Positions 34,601 to 46,920 of a DNA stretch of 64,000 nt are shown piece by piece; the stretch's first letter is position 1, and each line of letters starts with the position of its first letter. The translations under genes and the position numbers were made by a program. The stretch is from contig OX419755.1 in assembly GCA_948567375.1 (NCBI GenBank), positions 5,337,001-5,401,000 on the forward strand, written 5' to 3'. The notes beneath the pieces were generated by a model. That model was given only the letters and a program-made list of their open reading frames with translations, had not been told where the DNA came from and ran no database searches. Origin of the DNA: Lunularia cruciata. Lineage: Eukaryota; Streptophyta; Marchantiopsida; Lunulariales; Lunulariaceae.

Positions 34601-37600
34601 CCCAATATTCAGTCTGTAAAGTCTAGTCCAATCCCATCCAATTTGTATCCACGTGGCGTCCTTATATTCGCTCTATTGGATTTCCGTCCTCTAATCCTAT
34701 CCTCAAAATGAGGAACCGTCAACCTAAAACAGGTACCCAATATTACTTCCCGCGCCGAGACGCGCCTTGCTTCTCCCATCCTCCCCAGTCAGCTATCTTC
34801 CCATCCACTCCTTTCCCATCCGTTCCTCAGTCCATAACTTTCCAATAGAGTACAGTAGCAATCGGGACTCGTTCTCTCCACCAGCTGTAGGAGTAATTGC
34901 GTGGAACAAGTCTTTCCCTTTCCTCAGGAAACTATAAACGAATCTCTCATAGGAAAAGTTATGGATCTTCTATGTTCGAGCGTCAATAAATCACCGAAAT
35001 GTTTGAAAAGTCGTGTTGGTAGACTGCCAAAAACATGAATACAGTGGAACAAGTCTTTCTTTTCTCCACGAATAAGGACATTCATTTTCCACTTCTCATG
35101 AATAGGGATCGTCTTTATGGGGAATCTTAGAACCTCATCAGATCATCGAGTATGGAGGTAAATTACCAAGTACTTCAATGTGCTGCACAAGTCTTTAACA
35201 TGTCTTTGGTGGAACTTCACTTCAACGTTAGATTTCCCAGAGACAAGACCATTTCGTTTTTTGGCAAGGATATTCCCAAAGTACTTCTCGGAAACAAGGA
35301 CGCCCACGTTTCGTTTGGACATTAGAATCTCAACAAAACATTGTGAATAGTGTTAAATTACCAACTATTACGACCTATAAAGACGTCAATGCGAGGGGCC
35401 AGTCGTTTCCAGTAAGTTTTCATTAGACCCAGTAACACGCGCAAACCAACATGGTTGAGAAGGTCTCGGAGAGACCACCACATCCAGTATTTTGGATACA
35501 TGGTAGATGAAGACTGTTGCCTGGAAGAAGTCCGTTTCCGACATCTGTAACGAGTGTAAAGAAGTTCGCTATCTGACAGAGGATGTTCGCACGCAAGCAG
35601 TGACCGACTATGCATGCCAAGTCGTGGTGGGCTACCAAATACCGGGACGTAGATGGATGGATACTATTATAATGGTGGGGAGGATGGCTGCATTCAACTG
35701 GCATAACTGGGTACGGTAGACTCGTCGTTTTCGCGGGTCGTGGATGAACCACGCGCTTTGAGAAACGTCGTTGTTGTGGAGGTCGTTCAACAAGAACTCG
35801 CAAGAGCATCCTTGACAAGACCCGCCATCTACTCATGAATGCTCTAATCAACCAACGACTACATGGATGGGGAGGGGGATACGGCAGAGGGTCAGTGAGG
35901 TTTCTTGTAGCAGAAAGTATCGAAACGTCCGTTAGATCTATCCCATTAACATTGAATTGGGTCACGTCCTTGTCCACATGCAGAGTAGCCCAACTGACCT
36001 TGCCGCTTCCATGCCAATCCACACACAGGCACTCGTTCCTATCCTCATCTGAGCAGCCTTTTCCACGTCTAAAATAATGGGGCGAGTGTCGCTCATGCCT
36101 ATCCTCGACAAACCGGTCACAGGACCGGTGAATGCCAGTGGGGGCCACGTGGAGAGGAGGTGAGCGGGACAGGTTAACTGACTCGCTTACTTGTCAGTGT
36201 CTGCTTGTCAGGTCCTGGAGACCGACGGGACTTGGAAAAGGGAATTAAGAGGGACGGACTGATGGACGGAAGGGACTGGATGGGACCCATGTGCCTACAT
36301 GAAGAAGAGAGAAGAGTGTGTAAGTCAAAAGCAGAGCTCGGCTTATGTCCAACACGTGAGCTTTTAATTCTTTTGAGCGAAGGTTTACGTCATGGGCGAG
36401 TTTTCTTTAGTCCAAAGAGGGATTATAATTGGGATTGCATCATGAAAACCTCGACGAAGAGCAAATCGTGTTTCACATCGTGACAAGAGGCCAAGGAGGT
36501 GACGGAGTTGTCTTGTGCAGAGCGACAGACATGATTCTCTGCTTGCTTTACCATCCAGGGGGCCCTCGTTTGAATAGTTTCGCTATCCCCAATGATGAGA
36601 TGAGCTTTCGTCGTCTTCTCTTAGAAATGCCAAATGCCTTCCATTTCACCCCAGATGCTGCTGCTGCTCGCTTATCTTTCTTCACTACTTTCTCTCGTGT
36701 GAGGTTAAAGAGCGCTTCGTTGCCGTGGAGAAAAAAGAAAAAAGGCGACCGCGGAGTGAGGAAGGACAATGATAGCTTTTGTTAGCATGACGTCGTACTC
36801 CCATGTTTGCCTGGCTGGCTGGGCAGACTGGCCCGGGCAGAATTGGGATGGGTATGGCTCCTGTCTACAGCAGACGAGACAGATTGACCACATCCACTTG
36901 GCTGGCAGCAGCAGTTCAGCGCTATCCCGTATTGTAGCGTTCTGGACAATCCAATCACCCTGGAACTCCCTCTCTCGTCTTCTAATCTACAGTGCACTAA
37001 ATACCGTCTCGTCGTCCTCATACTCTATTGATGGCTTCATACTGTTCGGGAAACTTTCTCCAACGAACCTGTCAAAACTCTTATCTGATCGGAATTGGTT
37101 TGAGGTTCTTGCTAAATTCGGCATCTTGAGGCCATTCGGCTAAAGTAGCCTGCGGTATTCGTCGGGAAGTGTATAGCGGGAAAGAGAGCTACAGATATCT
37201 GCCGGCATGGATTAGACACTTTGCTGGTAGCGGCTAATGAAAGCCCAGTTACCGGCAGCGTTTTGTACTAGCACAGTGTACTGTTGCCCTTTACGAAGCT
37301 TTACGAACACCCTGTGAAGAGAGGGAGATCCAGCATGTGATCAGATAGATTGTGGCGCTGGGCATTTGCGGGGTTGAGTGCTGTGGGTGAGTGTTGGCTG
37401 AAATAGAGTGCAGTGAGGATCAGATCGCAATTTCCCAGATGTGTTGGGGGATAGGAGACGAGAGCGAGAGAGAGATCGGTTCCTCCACGTTTCGTAAACT
37501 TCTTTGGAGTGACAGCTCACAACAGTGGTGGTCCTGACATTGACTGTGGTTGACAATCTCGAAAGTTTACATTTCACCATCCCCTCTTGCCAATAATTTT

Positions 37601-39340
37601 GTTCAATTTGTCCTTGCTTAGAGTGTCAACATTCCCTCTCAGGGGTCCCATCACGGGACCACATGCATTTTCTTCCAGTCACCACTTGCATGACTTTTTG
37701 AGTAGGTGCGGATTTTGTTTGATCGAACACAGTTCCATAAAAGGATTATCAACTCTTCGCCTTGTCCATTCTCTCTTCTCCATATCTTATCATCAAAGGT
37801 CCATGAATTCCAACCCTCCGTGCAATCCAAACTAAAGCTAAGCCGGCTATCTTGGAGCTTCATCTAAAACACATAATCCTTCAACGTGGGATTTTATATG
37901 CAGCGGAAACACTGATGACTTTGGACTGCTGTAAACATAGTGATGTCAATCTAATGATTATAAGTCAACCACATAAGGAGACTTTGTTTCTTCTGCCTCG
38001 TGCTAAACCGAGTCACCACATCCAGGATGATCGATGTAAGGATCTGGGCGATCATTGTTTAGTATATAATAACCAGATAAAACAGGTGTATGCTTGAATC
38101 CTTGAACCTTACAAGCTGAAGCTTCAACAAGCTGAGATTAGCAAAAACGAGACGATTCGTCTTCCAGAACTGTTTGAGCAAAGTACAGATTGTTACATTG
38201 TGGAAGTTGGAAGAAGGAATAATCCGATATAAGCTTAACCAACCCACAGTCAAACAGCCTTGAAGCACTTTTCAAGTTGAACCGCAACAAACGAAAAGTT
38301 GATCAAGGTAGAACCTGCATTAAGTCGGCAATCTTCCATCGTTTCTGTGTGTGGCTGGTCACATCTGAATGGTTTCTCATTCGGTTTGTAGCTTTCTGTT
38401 GCAATTATCGTGTAAATCCATACACAGAAGACTTTTGACCGGAGACGGGATCCAATTTTGCAGACATCATCCCAATCCTGACTCTTTTTCATGCGAAATT
38501 CTCCGTGATCCTAACGATCACTTCCTTACTTCATCGCCCGTTAGAAAGCTATCTCTCACGAGATATCATATATCTGCGTAGTCGTCTGCATGGGTACTGA
38601 TGATCATGATCAACTAACCATGGTAGGGACCATCGTGAGCAACCGATATTTTCTCTTCAATCATTTATGTCAGGTCTTCATTCAAGTTTACTCTAGTAAA
38701 TGCACTAATGATTTGGGTAATCCGTAGATTGTGGTAGCTTTGGACGAATTGCTTTGAAGTTTTTACTTTTGCCTTTGTGGAGCGAGGTTTCAGTACATAA
38801 TCTGCTATTTGCATGAATCGAGTTGATTATAGTAAAGATTTAGTCATTGTGTTTGCTTTCTGATGCCAAAACAGGGGTATATTGGAATGGCACACGTCAC
38901 GTTATCGTGGAAGACAAATGGTAACTGACACAGCAAGGTAAGAAGATTGGAAGGTTTTTCAACTTTGTTACGTGGAGGTGGGATGCATACCATGTCCGGT
39001 TCACCGTCTTCCTGCACCTGCAGTGTCTATCACAATTCATGGGAACATGGCCATTGATAAAATCCGAACCTTGAGGCGACTTAAAGATTGATTTTGGAAC
39101 AAGACGTCTTCCATTCCATCCATGGAAACAAACAAGAAAGAAGTGTCCTCTCTGTATACCGTCCTCGGACGGTGCATCTTAAACTGTTCGTACAAACAAA
39201 CTAGTGGTAACTCCTCCCAAGAGTTGAGCAGATGCAGGGGATAACAGTCTCCTCACGGATTCATAACTGTGATCCATACCGCTATTATGAGGTACTACTG
39301 TAGTACATTACGAATGTAGGTGAATGTTACAATATTGGTT
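34601..39340. other. Region without a supportable gene; possible promoter-like DNA
   Basis: 34740-34850 is CT-rich on the plus strand like a leader. A 241-codon open frame on the minus strand at 36148-35423 has an irregular composition (many Arg, His, Cys) and no motif, and the DNA around it is GC-rich, so I treat it as chance. 36720-36760 holds a purine-rich run. I found no RNA gene. Confidence 0.4.
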
Positions 39341-39343
39341 CAT

Positions 39344-39866
39344 GGGAACTTTACCAAAATACCCCTCTATGTTCTATGTCGCGGAATACCCCTATAAGTT
39401 CAGAAATTATACAAATAACCCTTCTGCAGACCCACTCGACATGATTCACGCTGACTCTTCGATAAGGCGAGCATGGAGACCACAGAACTAGCATTTACAA
39501 GAAGCCTTTACAAGCGTCAAATACGCAGCACGGTAGCACTATAACAACGCACTTGCAAGTTTTGAATTGAGCAAACGCAAATGATATTTAGATAGCATTG
39601 TAGTTCTCGTTCATGTGCGTTGAAGTACCCGATGGTGCGTGTATGTACCGAGTGAAATTACCATAGGGTTATATGTGTAATTTCTGAACTTAGAGAGGAA
39701 TTTTTATAACATCCGTAACTTAAAGAGGGATTCTGGTAAATTTCTCTTGTTTTGTTTTACCTTGCACCGAATGGTATACTATAGGAGTATTTTTGTAATT
39801 TCTTGAACTTATAGGGGGTATTTTTGTAATATCCGCAACTTAATGGGGTATTTTGGTAAGTTCCCC
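39344..39866. mobile_element. MITE-like element with about 80-bp terminal inverted repeats
   Basis: The left end (39344-39425: gggaact, ccaaaataccc, cgcggaatacccctataag, ttcagaaatta) reappears inverted at 39780-39866 (gtaatttcttgaacttatag ... ttttggtaagttcccc). A second, more diverged inverted copy lies inside at about 39660-39746. The interior has no coding capacity. I see no clear target-site duplication. Confidence 0.72.
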
Positions 39867-40509
39867 TTGTTTTATTTGCTTTGAATTCTTTGCTTTCCAT
39901 GCAAAACCTCATTATCAACGAGCCCTGAACAACACCTGGTCGGCTGCTCCACTGCCTGTGCATGCATTCATCCTAAGCTTCAAACTCAATCCGCCTACAG
40001 CCTTTCTATAGCTGCAGGTTCTGTCTCCTTGTCCGTTGTTGCCTCGCAGGCACCTTGAACTATGACATCGTTCAATTCGAGATCGACTTCTTTCTGCTCG
40101 ACTGTGTGTGTAGTAGTACTATGCTAGTTTGCAACAGTACTTCATCTTAAGAAGCCAGCTTATTTGACCAAGGATGCGCTTTAGAGTTGAAATATACACC
40201 TTTCGCTTATACGGAATAGTTCTCATCGCCCGGGACGGGGAAGCAAGAATCACTCCCAGAGACGACATTTAAGTACAACCTTAAAAGAAGATGAAGTACC
40301 CAATTGACTTGGAGAAGTCGCGAGGATACCCTGTGGTTGACTAAAACTGACTCCGCTCTAGACCTGAGTATGCGAAACCTTGAAACTTTCGGTAATAGCT
40401 GCTGCTTGGGAACGAGCGCCTCTGAACATGGTCTTCCAATGACCAGGGTAAAGTGAGAAACCAACGCACAAGAAAGTGCGCCACGCATCTCCAATTTCAG
40501 CGCTTGTAG

Positions 40510-40547
40510 AATCTTTGCCCATCTCCTCTTGGAGATGGGCAAAGATT
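40510..40547. repeat. Perfect 17-bp hairpin with 4-nt loop
   Basis: aatctttgcccatctcc (40510-40526), loop tctt, exact reverse complement at 40531-40547. It has a strong stem but no following T tract, and it is not next to a recognised gene. Confidence 0.9.
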
Positions 40548-40975
40548 AAACCCCTTCCAACTTTTCGCGTCTTCTCCGCGATTTGATCTTTCTGTTTGAC
40601 TAACAAGGCAGCCAAAGAGCACACTCCACAAGGATGAAGTCCTCATTTACTTCTTTATCAGCTGTTTAAATGTATTGAGTTTCCCGTTCGAGTAGTAATG
40701 CACTCCAAAGGCACACAACAAGAGCACGAGCCATCCCTCTAACTTCAATTTAATTTCGTACGCACGAGGGGCTGCAAACCTCGCGGTCAGATTAGTTGTC
40801 ATCAGAGTAACGCGAATCTTGTAAAGTACTGCATCTTGAAGCAATTCACTCATTTCAAGAATATAAGCCGTATATGCAAACCGTATATAGCTCAAGGTGC
40901 TTAAGGGCTCACAGATTTGATGTCATCAGTAGTCTTTTATACAGAAATGCAAGAGAGTTTTCCGGAACTCTATCG

Positions 40976-41340
40976 AAACACAAGGGTTTTCTGAAATAGG
41001 TTTGACGGATGTCTACAGGATTAATAACAAATTTTATAATAATTTATAGTGAATTCTGTAACTATACGAGATTGTAATAACTGAACGCTCGCTAACTTCA
41101 GTTAAGGGATATATTTTACAAAGTGCACATCAAAACACAAGGGTTTTCAGAAATAGGTTTGACGGATGTCTACCGGATAAATAACAAATTTTATAATAAT
41201 TTACAGTGAATTCTGTAACTGTCTACCGGATAAATAATAAATTTTATAATAATTTATAGTGAATTCTGTAACTATACGAGATTGTAATAACTAAACGCTC
41301 GGTAACTTCAGTTAAGGGATATATTTTGCAAATTGCATTC
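40976..41340 (+). repeat. Nested tandem repeat
   Basis: Copy A at 40976-41130 starts aacacaagggttttc. Copy B starts at about 41131 and breaks off at 41220 after gaattctgtaact. Copy C restarts at gtctaccggata and runs to about 41340. B and C share the gtctaccggataaataa segment, so a partial duplication happened inside the second copy. Confidence 0.88.
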
Positions 41341-41702
41341 ATTTATAAAAATCAAATCATATGTTATGGATGTTTGGGAATGCTGTAACTAAATAAATGA
41401 TTGTCAGATAGAGTGATGTGTTTCCTCAAGAGGGTGGCCATGTGGTCAGTTGAGTCACGTATGATTGATGATTTGGTTTCCGTATTCAAGATCCAAAATG
41501 GTCCCGCTCAACAATTCAAGTTTCTAAACTTGAATTCACCATCCTCCGGAGCAAATGTGCGAGTTGTCAGGCAACTAACGGCGGTTTTGTAGTTTTGCAT
41601 TGGTGTGGGAATGATCAGCACCATCGTGCGGCAACCAAGAAATTGATTAGAGGTCGACGATTTTGACGATTCTTACGCTATGAGTGCAACAAAATTTTTG
41701 CA

Positions 41703-42930
41703 ATGGGAGATCAAGTACCTTGTTTTAGTGTAGGAGACTCACTTATTGACGCTGATTTGGGACCTATAGAGTCATCTTTGGATTCACAACCTCAACAACC
41801 ATTAGGGAAATTTGGAGACTTGTTGAGGATTGCTTCTTCCGTGTCGGGCAAAACCAAGGAGGATGAACGATTTCGCATGGCAACACACCATTATAGCCAA
41901 ATACTAGATTATTTGGAGGACCCCAAGCGTTTTGCACAGATTCATGATGGGAATCGCAAAAAACCCATTCAGAAATTGACAGCATTTAGTTTCATGGCAA
42001 CCTTTTTGATTAGGGAGGGTCAAGGGTTTCCTACTTCTATGACAGGTGACAGACTTTGCAAGAAATGGTTGCGGTACATGAAACAATACAAAAAAACTTG
42101 GGAGCTTAAGAATAAGTCTACGGGAGAAGGTCTCACCAAGAGGAATATGGAAAAGGGTGGAGAACTATAGAAGATAAATTGAATGGAATGTGCACGCATT
42201 TTGCAAGAATGGAAGCCATGTTTGAGACCAGAACAAACATAAGTACACCGGCAATGGTAAATTTAGGAGATTGTAATCCTAATTCAAGTGAGATTTGTGA
42301 GGCTGGCAAGGAGGAGGTCCATGAAGGTGCGCAAGAGTGCTCCCAATTCTCATCTCCTCCAGAGGTGGTGCTCCCTAACTCGGGCCCTGAGTTTGTCGCA
42401 AACACCCAAGGGGTGGAAAGTTTACCAAGTGGCATGGACAATAGAATCCTATCACCTAAGGATGAGTCTCCATTTGTTCCACCAATCGAGGACCCGCCTT
42501 TCATAACACCATTGCCTTTAATGTCTACAAGAGATGGATTCTATTGTGCTTTTGCCAACCAAGAAGGGGAATGTGACCCAAAAGAGGAGGAAAGGTGGAA
42601 TATCTGCAAGTAAGGTACCCAAGTTGTCACCTAGTATGTCATTGTCTCATGATTTAGCAAAAATTTCCATGTTGAAGGCAAATACTATAGAATCTAGAGA
42701 GAGGTTATGACTAGCTGAACTAGAAGCCACCAATATGAGGAAGAGAGAGAAAATAATGATGAGAATGGAAGCATAGCATGTTAGATTAGAGACAAAAAGA
42801 AGATTAAAATTGAAATTGAGAAAAAAATTGAGCGCAAACAAACACAAATTTAAGCTAGGAAAGCTAGGGTAGACAAACACAAATTTAAGGAGAAGAGTTT
42901 AGAATCAAAGCACACTCATGAAATCAAAAT
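41703..42930 (+). pseudogene. PIF/Harbinger ORF1 with Myb/SANT-like DNA-binding domain
   Basis: PIF/Harbinger transposons carry a second protein with a Myb/SANT-like domain that works with the transposase. The frame from 41703 (155 codons) contains FMATFLIREGQGFPTSMTG, LCKKWLRYMKQYKKTW and STGEGLTKRNMEKG, the typical end of that domain. A frame change near 42165 leads into IEDKLNGMCTHFARMEAMF, matching the family's following segment, and a long acidic/Pro linker to 42613. Another frame change near 42580 leads to a Lys/Arg-rich coiled coil (LSHDLAKISMLKANTIESR; LAELEATNMRKREKIMMRME) with stops, to about 42930. It is decayed and cannot make a full protein. A convergent transposase lies at 47951-49034. 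Confidence 0.75.
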
Positions 42931-43360
42931 GAGTCTCATACAAGCAGAGAAAACTCTTGAGGAAATAAGTAACTATTTAAAAGTGCTCACTGAGGTTCAA
43001 CATCCATCATACTCTATTGATAGTGAATACTATACCACCATGTAACCTTTATTATGATTATAATAAAGATAAGTTATGGAAACTTGATACATGCTTCTAG
43101 TATCTGCCCAATGCAACTCGTTACCACTCAGTTCCTCTCATTTTTTTGATATTGCTCGTTACCACTTAGTTCCTCTCATGTTTTTCCTTGGCCACACATA
43201 GTAAGCGCACAAGTTGGCCCACATAGCCGCCCATAAAGTCTTTCTTGCAGCTGCTAGTAGCTCAATAAGCCCAAGATGCCACAAGTTGGCGTTCATAGCC
43301 ACCCAAAAGTCTTTCTTGCTGCCACTAGTTGCCGCTCAATACAACACTTCCTTGAATAAA

Positions 43361-43605
43361 GGCCAGCTAGTGCTCATCAATGCTTGTTGGCGCTTGTAGG
43401 CGCTTATCAAAGCTAGTGGGCCCTTGCAGGTGTAAATACGGTAGGCGCTAGTTGACGCTCATGGCCGCTTGGAGGTGCTCGCAAATGCTGGGAGGTACTT
43501 GTAAATTTGGTAGGCGCTCGTCGGCGCTTGTATGGACTCCTTGATGCAAGTCATGGTTGAAGACGCTCGTAGACGCACGTTGGCGCTGAGGGATGCCGGT
43601 GATAG
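43361..43605. repeat. Degenerate GGCGCT minisatellite
   Basis: The words ggcgcttgt, ggcgctagt, ggcgctcgt and related forms (gacgctcgt, tgctcg) recur every 9-15 bp. Similar text with GCCG/GCCAC variants starts at about 43210. Just upstream, ctcgttaccactNagttcc is directly repeated at 43116 and 43157. Confidence 0.7.
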
Positions 43606-43825
43606 GTTTAGGGTGGTGACTCTTGATGGAAATGGTGCACATATTTGCAAGGCGATGACACGTTTGATACACAAGGCACAATTGAGTATATAGCACATGA
43701 AAATACAAGAGTTAGACAAAAATATAAGAGTTCACAAGTGTAAACTAAAACATAAATGTATACATGGGGAGAAATGAACATAATATATATATAAATGGGG
43801 AGCCAATAGAACCTAAACCTATGAC

Positions 43826-45300
43826 TATGGAGGTTGAGGAGGTGAAGGAGAAGAGGGAGATGCACTATGGTGTCTAAGTGCTACTACTGCATCCTCAAGT
43901 CTACGATGGTATACATGATGTTGAATCCTAAATGGACTCAATGGCCACCATAGGGGCCACTTGCTCTCATCCAAGTCTCGATGCTTGATACCGCTAGCAA
44001 GAAGAGGATATGGGTCATAACTATAAGAACTCAATCTACCTAATGTCCACTCCTCTTCTGCCCAACTAATAGCAGGCCTATCGTCATGGACAAATCTGTC
44101 CAAAGCACTCATCAAAGGGTCAACTGACCAAGTGTATGATGCTCTATGTACCCTATAAGGACGAAAGTGGGTAGGGTGGATAGCACCATGTGGATGGTTC
44201 CTATAATAAGAGAGTGCATAACTATCTATGATCAAAAGATCACAAATACGTAAACCTAATGGAGTAAGATACTCATATGATCTAACTCCAAGTCCTCTAA
44301 ACTCAGAATCTTGCTGGATATCTCTAGAACACAAACAGGCCATGAGGCAAGACCCAGTGTGAACTCCCTCTGGGAGTTCAGACCACTGCCACATGCTCCA
44401 TAGCAACCACTCCACTCCATCTGGAGAAAGATCTATCCAAAAGATAACCTCAAAGCGTAGCAAACAAAATTGGATGAAATGGCTAACACTTGCACGGGCT
44501 ATCCACCCTACAAGCCCAAACTGTGTGTGAGGGCACCAACCATGCCTAGTCGTCCTGCTCTCCCATGCACAGAAACTGATAGCACCACAAACCCATAATG
44601 AACACATACAAGTAACATCCATAATAATAATCTTCTTCCGTAGGAAGCCGGGGAAGAGGATACATAGAATATACTCTCGTGATAGATGAATCCTCTCTCT
44701 AAACTTAGTCTGAGTGCCTTGAGTCTCCACACTATGAGGTAACACATGGGTGGCATCAGTTTGGGTCTTCATCATGATTAGTATGGGTCTCGCGAGCAAT
44801 AGTACATAGTTTGGGTCCAAGATAAGCCACACGAGCCCTCAAATGAGCTAGACTACTCTCACTCTCCTCTACATGAGCTCTCATCTGAGCTAGACTACTC
44901 TCGCTCCCCTCTACCTAAACATGTGCACTCTCATACCTCTCTATAGCATATGCTAACTCTTGTGCTTGATTCTGTAATTGGAGCTTGTAACCCCCCACCA
45001 TGGCAACGGCACCTAGTATGTCCATGTCCAAGTCACCTAATCTTTACTCTCTCTCCATCTCAGAAGTAAGCAAGGTCAGATGCCTCTCCTCCTTTGCAGC
45101 AAGTAAATCCTCTCGCTCACAAAGGAGTCTCTCTCACTCTAGCACTAATCTTTCTCTCTTCCTCTACACTCTCCAATCTACTCTCACACTCAAGCATTAA
45201 TCTCTCTCTCTCCTCTTCACTCTCCAGTCTACTTTCACGCTCAAGGAGATTTCTCTCTCTACACTCATCCATTCAAACACAATCATCTAAAATGCAAGTG
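43826..45300 (-). pseudogene. Unrecognised coiled-coil protein relic with a 335-codon open frame
   Basis: I do not recognise this gene. Read on the minus strand from about 45300, one frame gives a charged coiled coil with repeated RESRLESEEERER and VEESESSLAHLRARV-type segments, interrupted by three stops. After 44832 a 335-codon open frame follows in another register: Trp-rich middle (FWIDLSPDGVEWLLWSMWQW), Tyr/His-rich part, and a Ser/Pro tail ending PSSPSPPQPP. A kilobase without a stop is unlikely by chance here. It may be a transposon-borne accessory gene. Confidence 0.45.
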
Positions 45301-45666
45301 ATGTCAATAGAACAAGAAGGAGGTGAAGGTACTTTGAAATGCATGGGGTCACCAACCCCTCCACAGACGGAGAAAGTGGTGAAAAGGAAGAAGAGTGAAA
45401 AGGAGTTATCTCAACAAAGGGTAATGGCTATGTCTTAACACAAATCTAATGAACACATGTTCACAAGTAGTAGATTTTGTTATCCATCAAGTACAAATTC
45501 ATATTTGAATTTAAAAATATACAAGTTCACAAGTTCATTAATTCAAGCTTCTTAATTGAACTCATTTATTAAATCCGGTAATGGTATATACAAAAGAACT
45601 TTGTATATTTTCCAACATACAAATATATGAATATATATATGAAAAAACTAATGCCTAATTAATCAA

Positions 45667-46420
45667 TCACTCACCATCCTCATCTTCTCCCTCATCCTTC
45701 CCATCATCAGTAGTCTCGTCCTCATTCGAGCTATCTGCATCCTCATGATCATCATAATGCTCTCCCTCGTGTATAATCTCCTCCTCTCCATTACTCAAGT
45801 ACATCACGTCCTCCTCTTGAATGAAACCTCTCTCCACAAAGAGATGAGTGAGTATCTATCCAAGGAAGGTGACTTTGAACCTACGTCCCTTAGGACTCCT
45901 CAATTTTCTTTGTAAACTCCCCACCTTTGCAATGATAGCTCTAAAAGCTAACTCTCCCCAATCATAATCCTCCTCACCAAATCTCCTCAACTTGGTCTTG
46001 GTGTTGAGTACCAAATGCCCATGTACAATCTAGGGCCTAATAATGGGTGCAACAAGTGCACCCATCAACTAGAAGAAAGCTCGGAATGCAAGATATACAC
46101 ATTGCCTTGCAAGATATCTTTTTGCAACTCTGTCCCTTTGTGGAAACCAGCCTGAAACAATTGTGTAAGGAACTGTCCTCCGTCTTGGTGTTCTCCCCCT
46201 TGGCATGGCAAGTGAATCTCTAACTATATCTGCAGTCAATTGAAACTGCCTACCTCTTACCAAACCTATGCAAGAGACCTTGTCCCATGAACTCACAAAC
46301 TCTATTCATGGAAGGATCTGCAAAACCCACCAAAAAAATCAGCTCAAACTTCTCCCCCAAGGACTCAAGCTCAGAGGTGCCACTAAACGCCGCTCAAAGA
46401 CACCCATGGATAGTAGAAAC
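45667..46420 (-). pseudogene. Unrecognised protein relic with strongly acidic C-terminus
   Basis: I do not recognise this gene. Minus-strand pieces in two frames give FLVGFADPSMNRVCEFMGQG, then RQFQLTADIVRDSLAMPRG and FPQRDRVAKRYLARQCVYLA, then RRFGEEDYDWGELAFRAII, and finally an Asp/Glu-rich tail (EDADSSNEDETTDDGKDEG) ending at a TGA near 45669. It has at least two stops and one frameshift. The layout (globular part, then acidic tail) resembles anonymous transposon-encoded proteins of plants, but I cannot assign a family. Confidence 0.45.
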
Positions 46421-46570
46421 CTCAAAAACACCGCGTGTTGCCGCTGGTTGATGCAATTGGGAGCCGCTTAGAGGCACGTGGAGGCACCTTCCCGGCACCC
46501 CCTTGTGCGGCACCAGAGGGACAGCCAACGCCACGCGTAGGTGCCTGTGGACGCTGCCCGCATGTGCAAC

Positions 46571-46920
46571 TGCGCTGGATAGCATTGCGGGACATGGAGG
46601 GAGATGCGAGGAGCCATGCGCAGCTCCATGGAAACGTTGGGTGCCACGTGGAGTTGCAAGAAGGTGCTTGCACATAGGGGTTTAGGGTTTGGGGATGGCA
46701 CTGGACGGCACTGGAGTGCATAGTGAGGCATTGCGGGACAAAAAGGGAGACTCAAGGAGCCGTGTGCAACCCCGTGGAAATGATGAGTCCCGCACGAGGT
46801 CGTAGGAAGGCACTTGCGTGCAAGGGTTTAGGGTTTGGAAATGGCGCTGGATGGCACTGGAGGACGCTGGGAGGCACTGGGAGACCGGCTGAGAAGCACT
46901 GGGAGGCGCTAATGATTTGA
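46571..46920. repeat. Tandem duplication with GGCACTGG and telomere-like words
   Basis: Two diverged units of about 135 bp (46571-46697 and 46708-46843) each contain gcattgcggga, gaggagcc/aaggagcc and end with gggtttagggtttgg, a short run of the plant telomere word TTTAGGG. A run of ggcactggaggacgctgg-type words follows to 46920. Confidence 0.72.

Noticed and set aside
35423-36148. 241-codon minus-strand open frame
   Set aside because: No motif, odd composition rich in Arg, His and Cys, in GC-rich DNA where stops are rarer. No splice partners.
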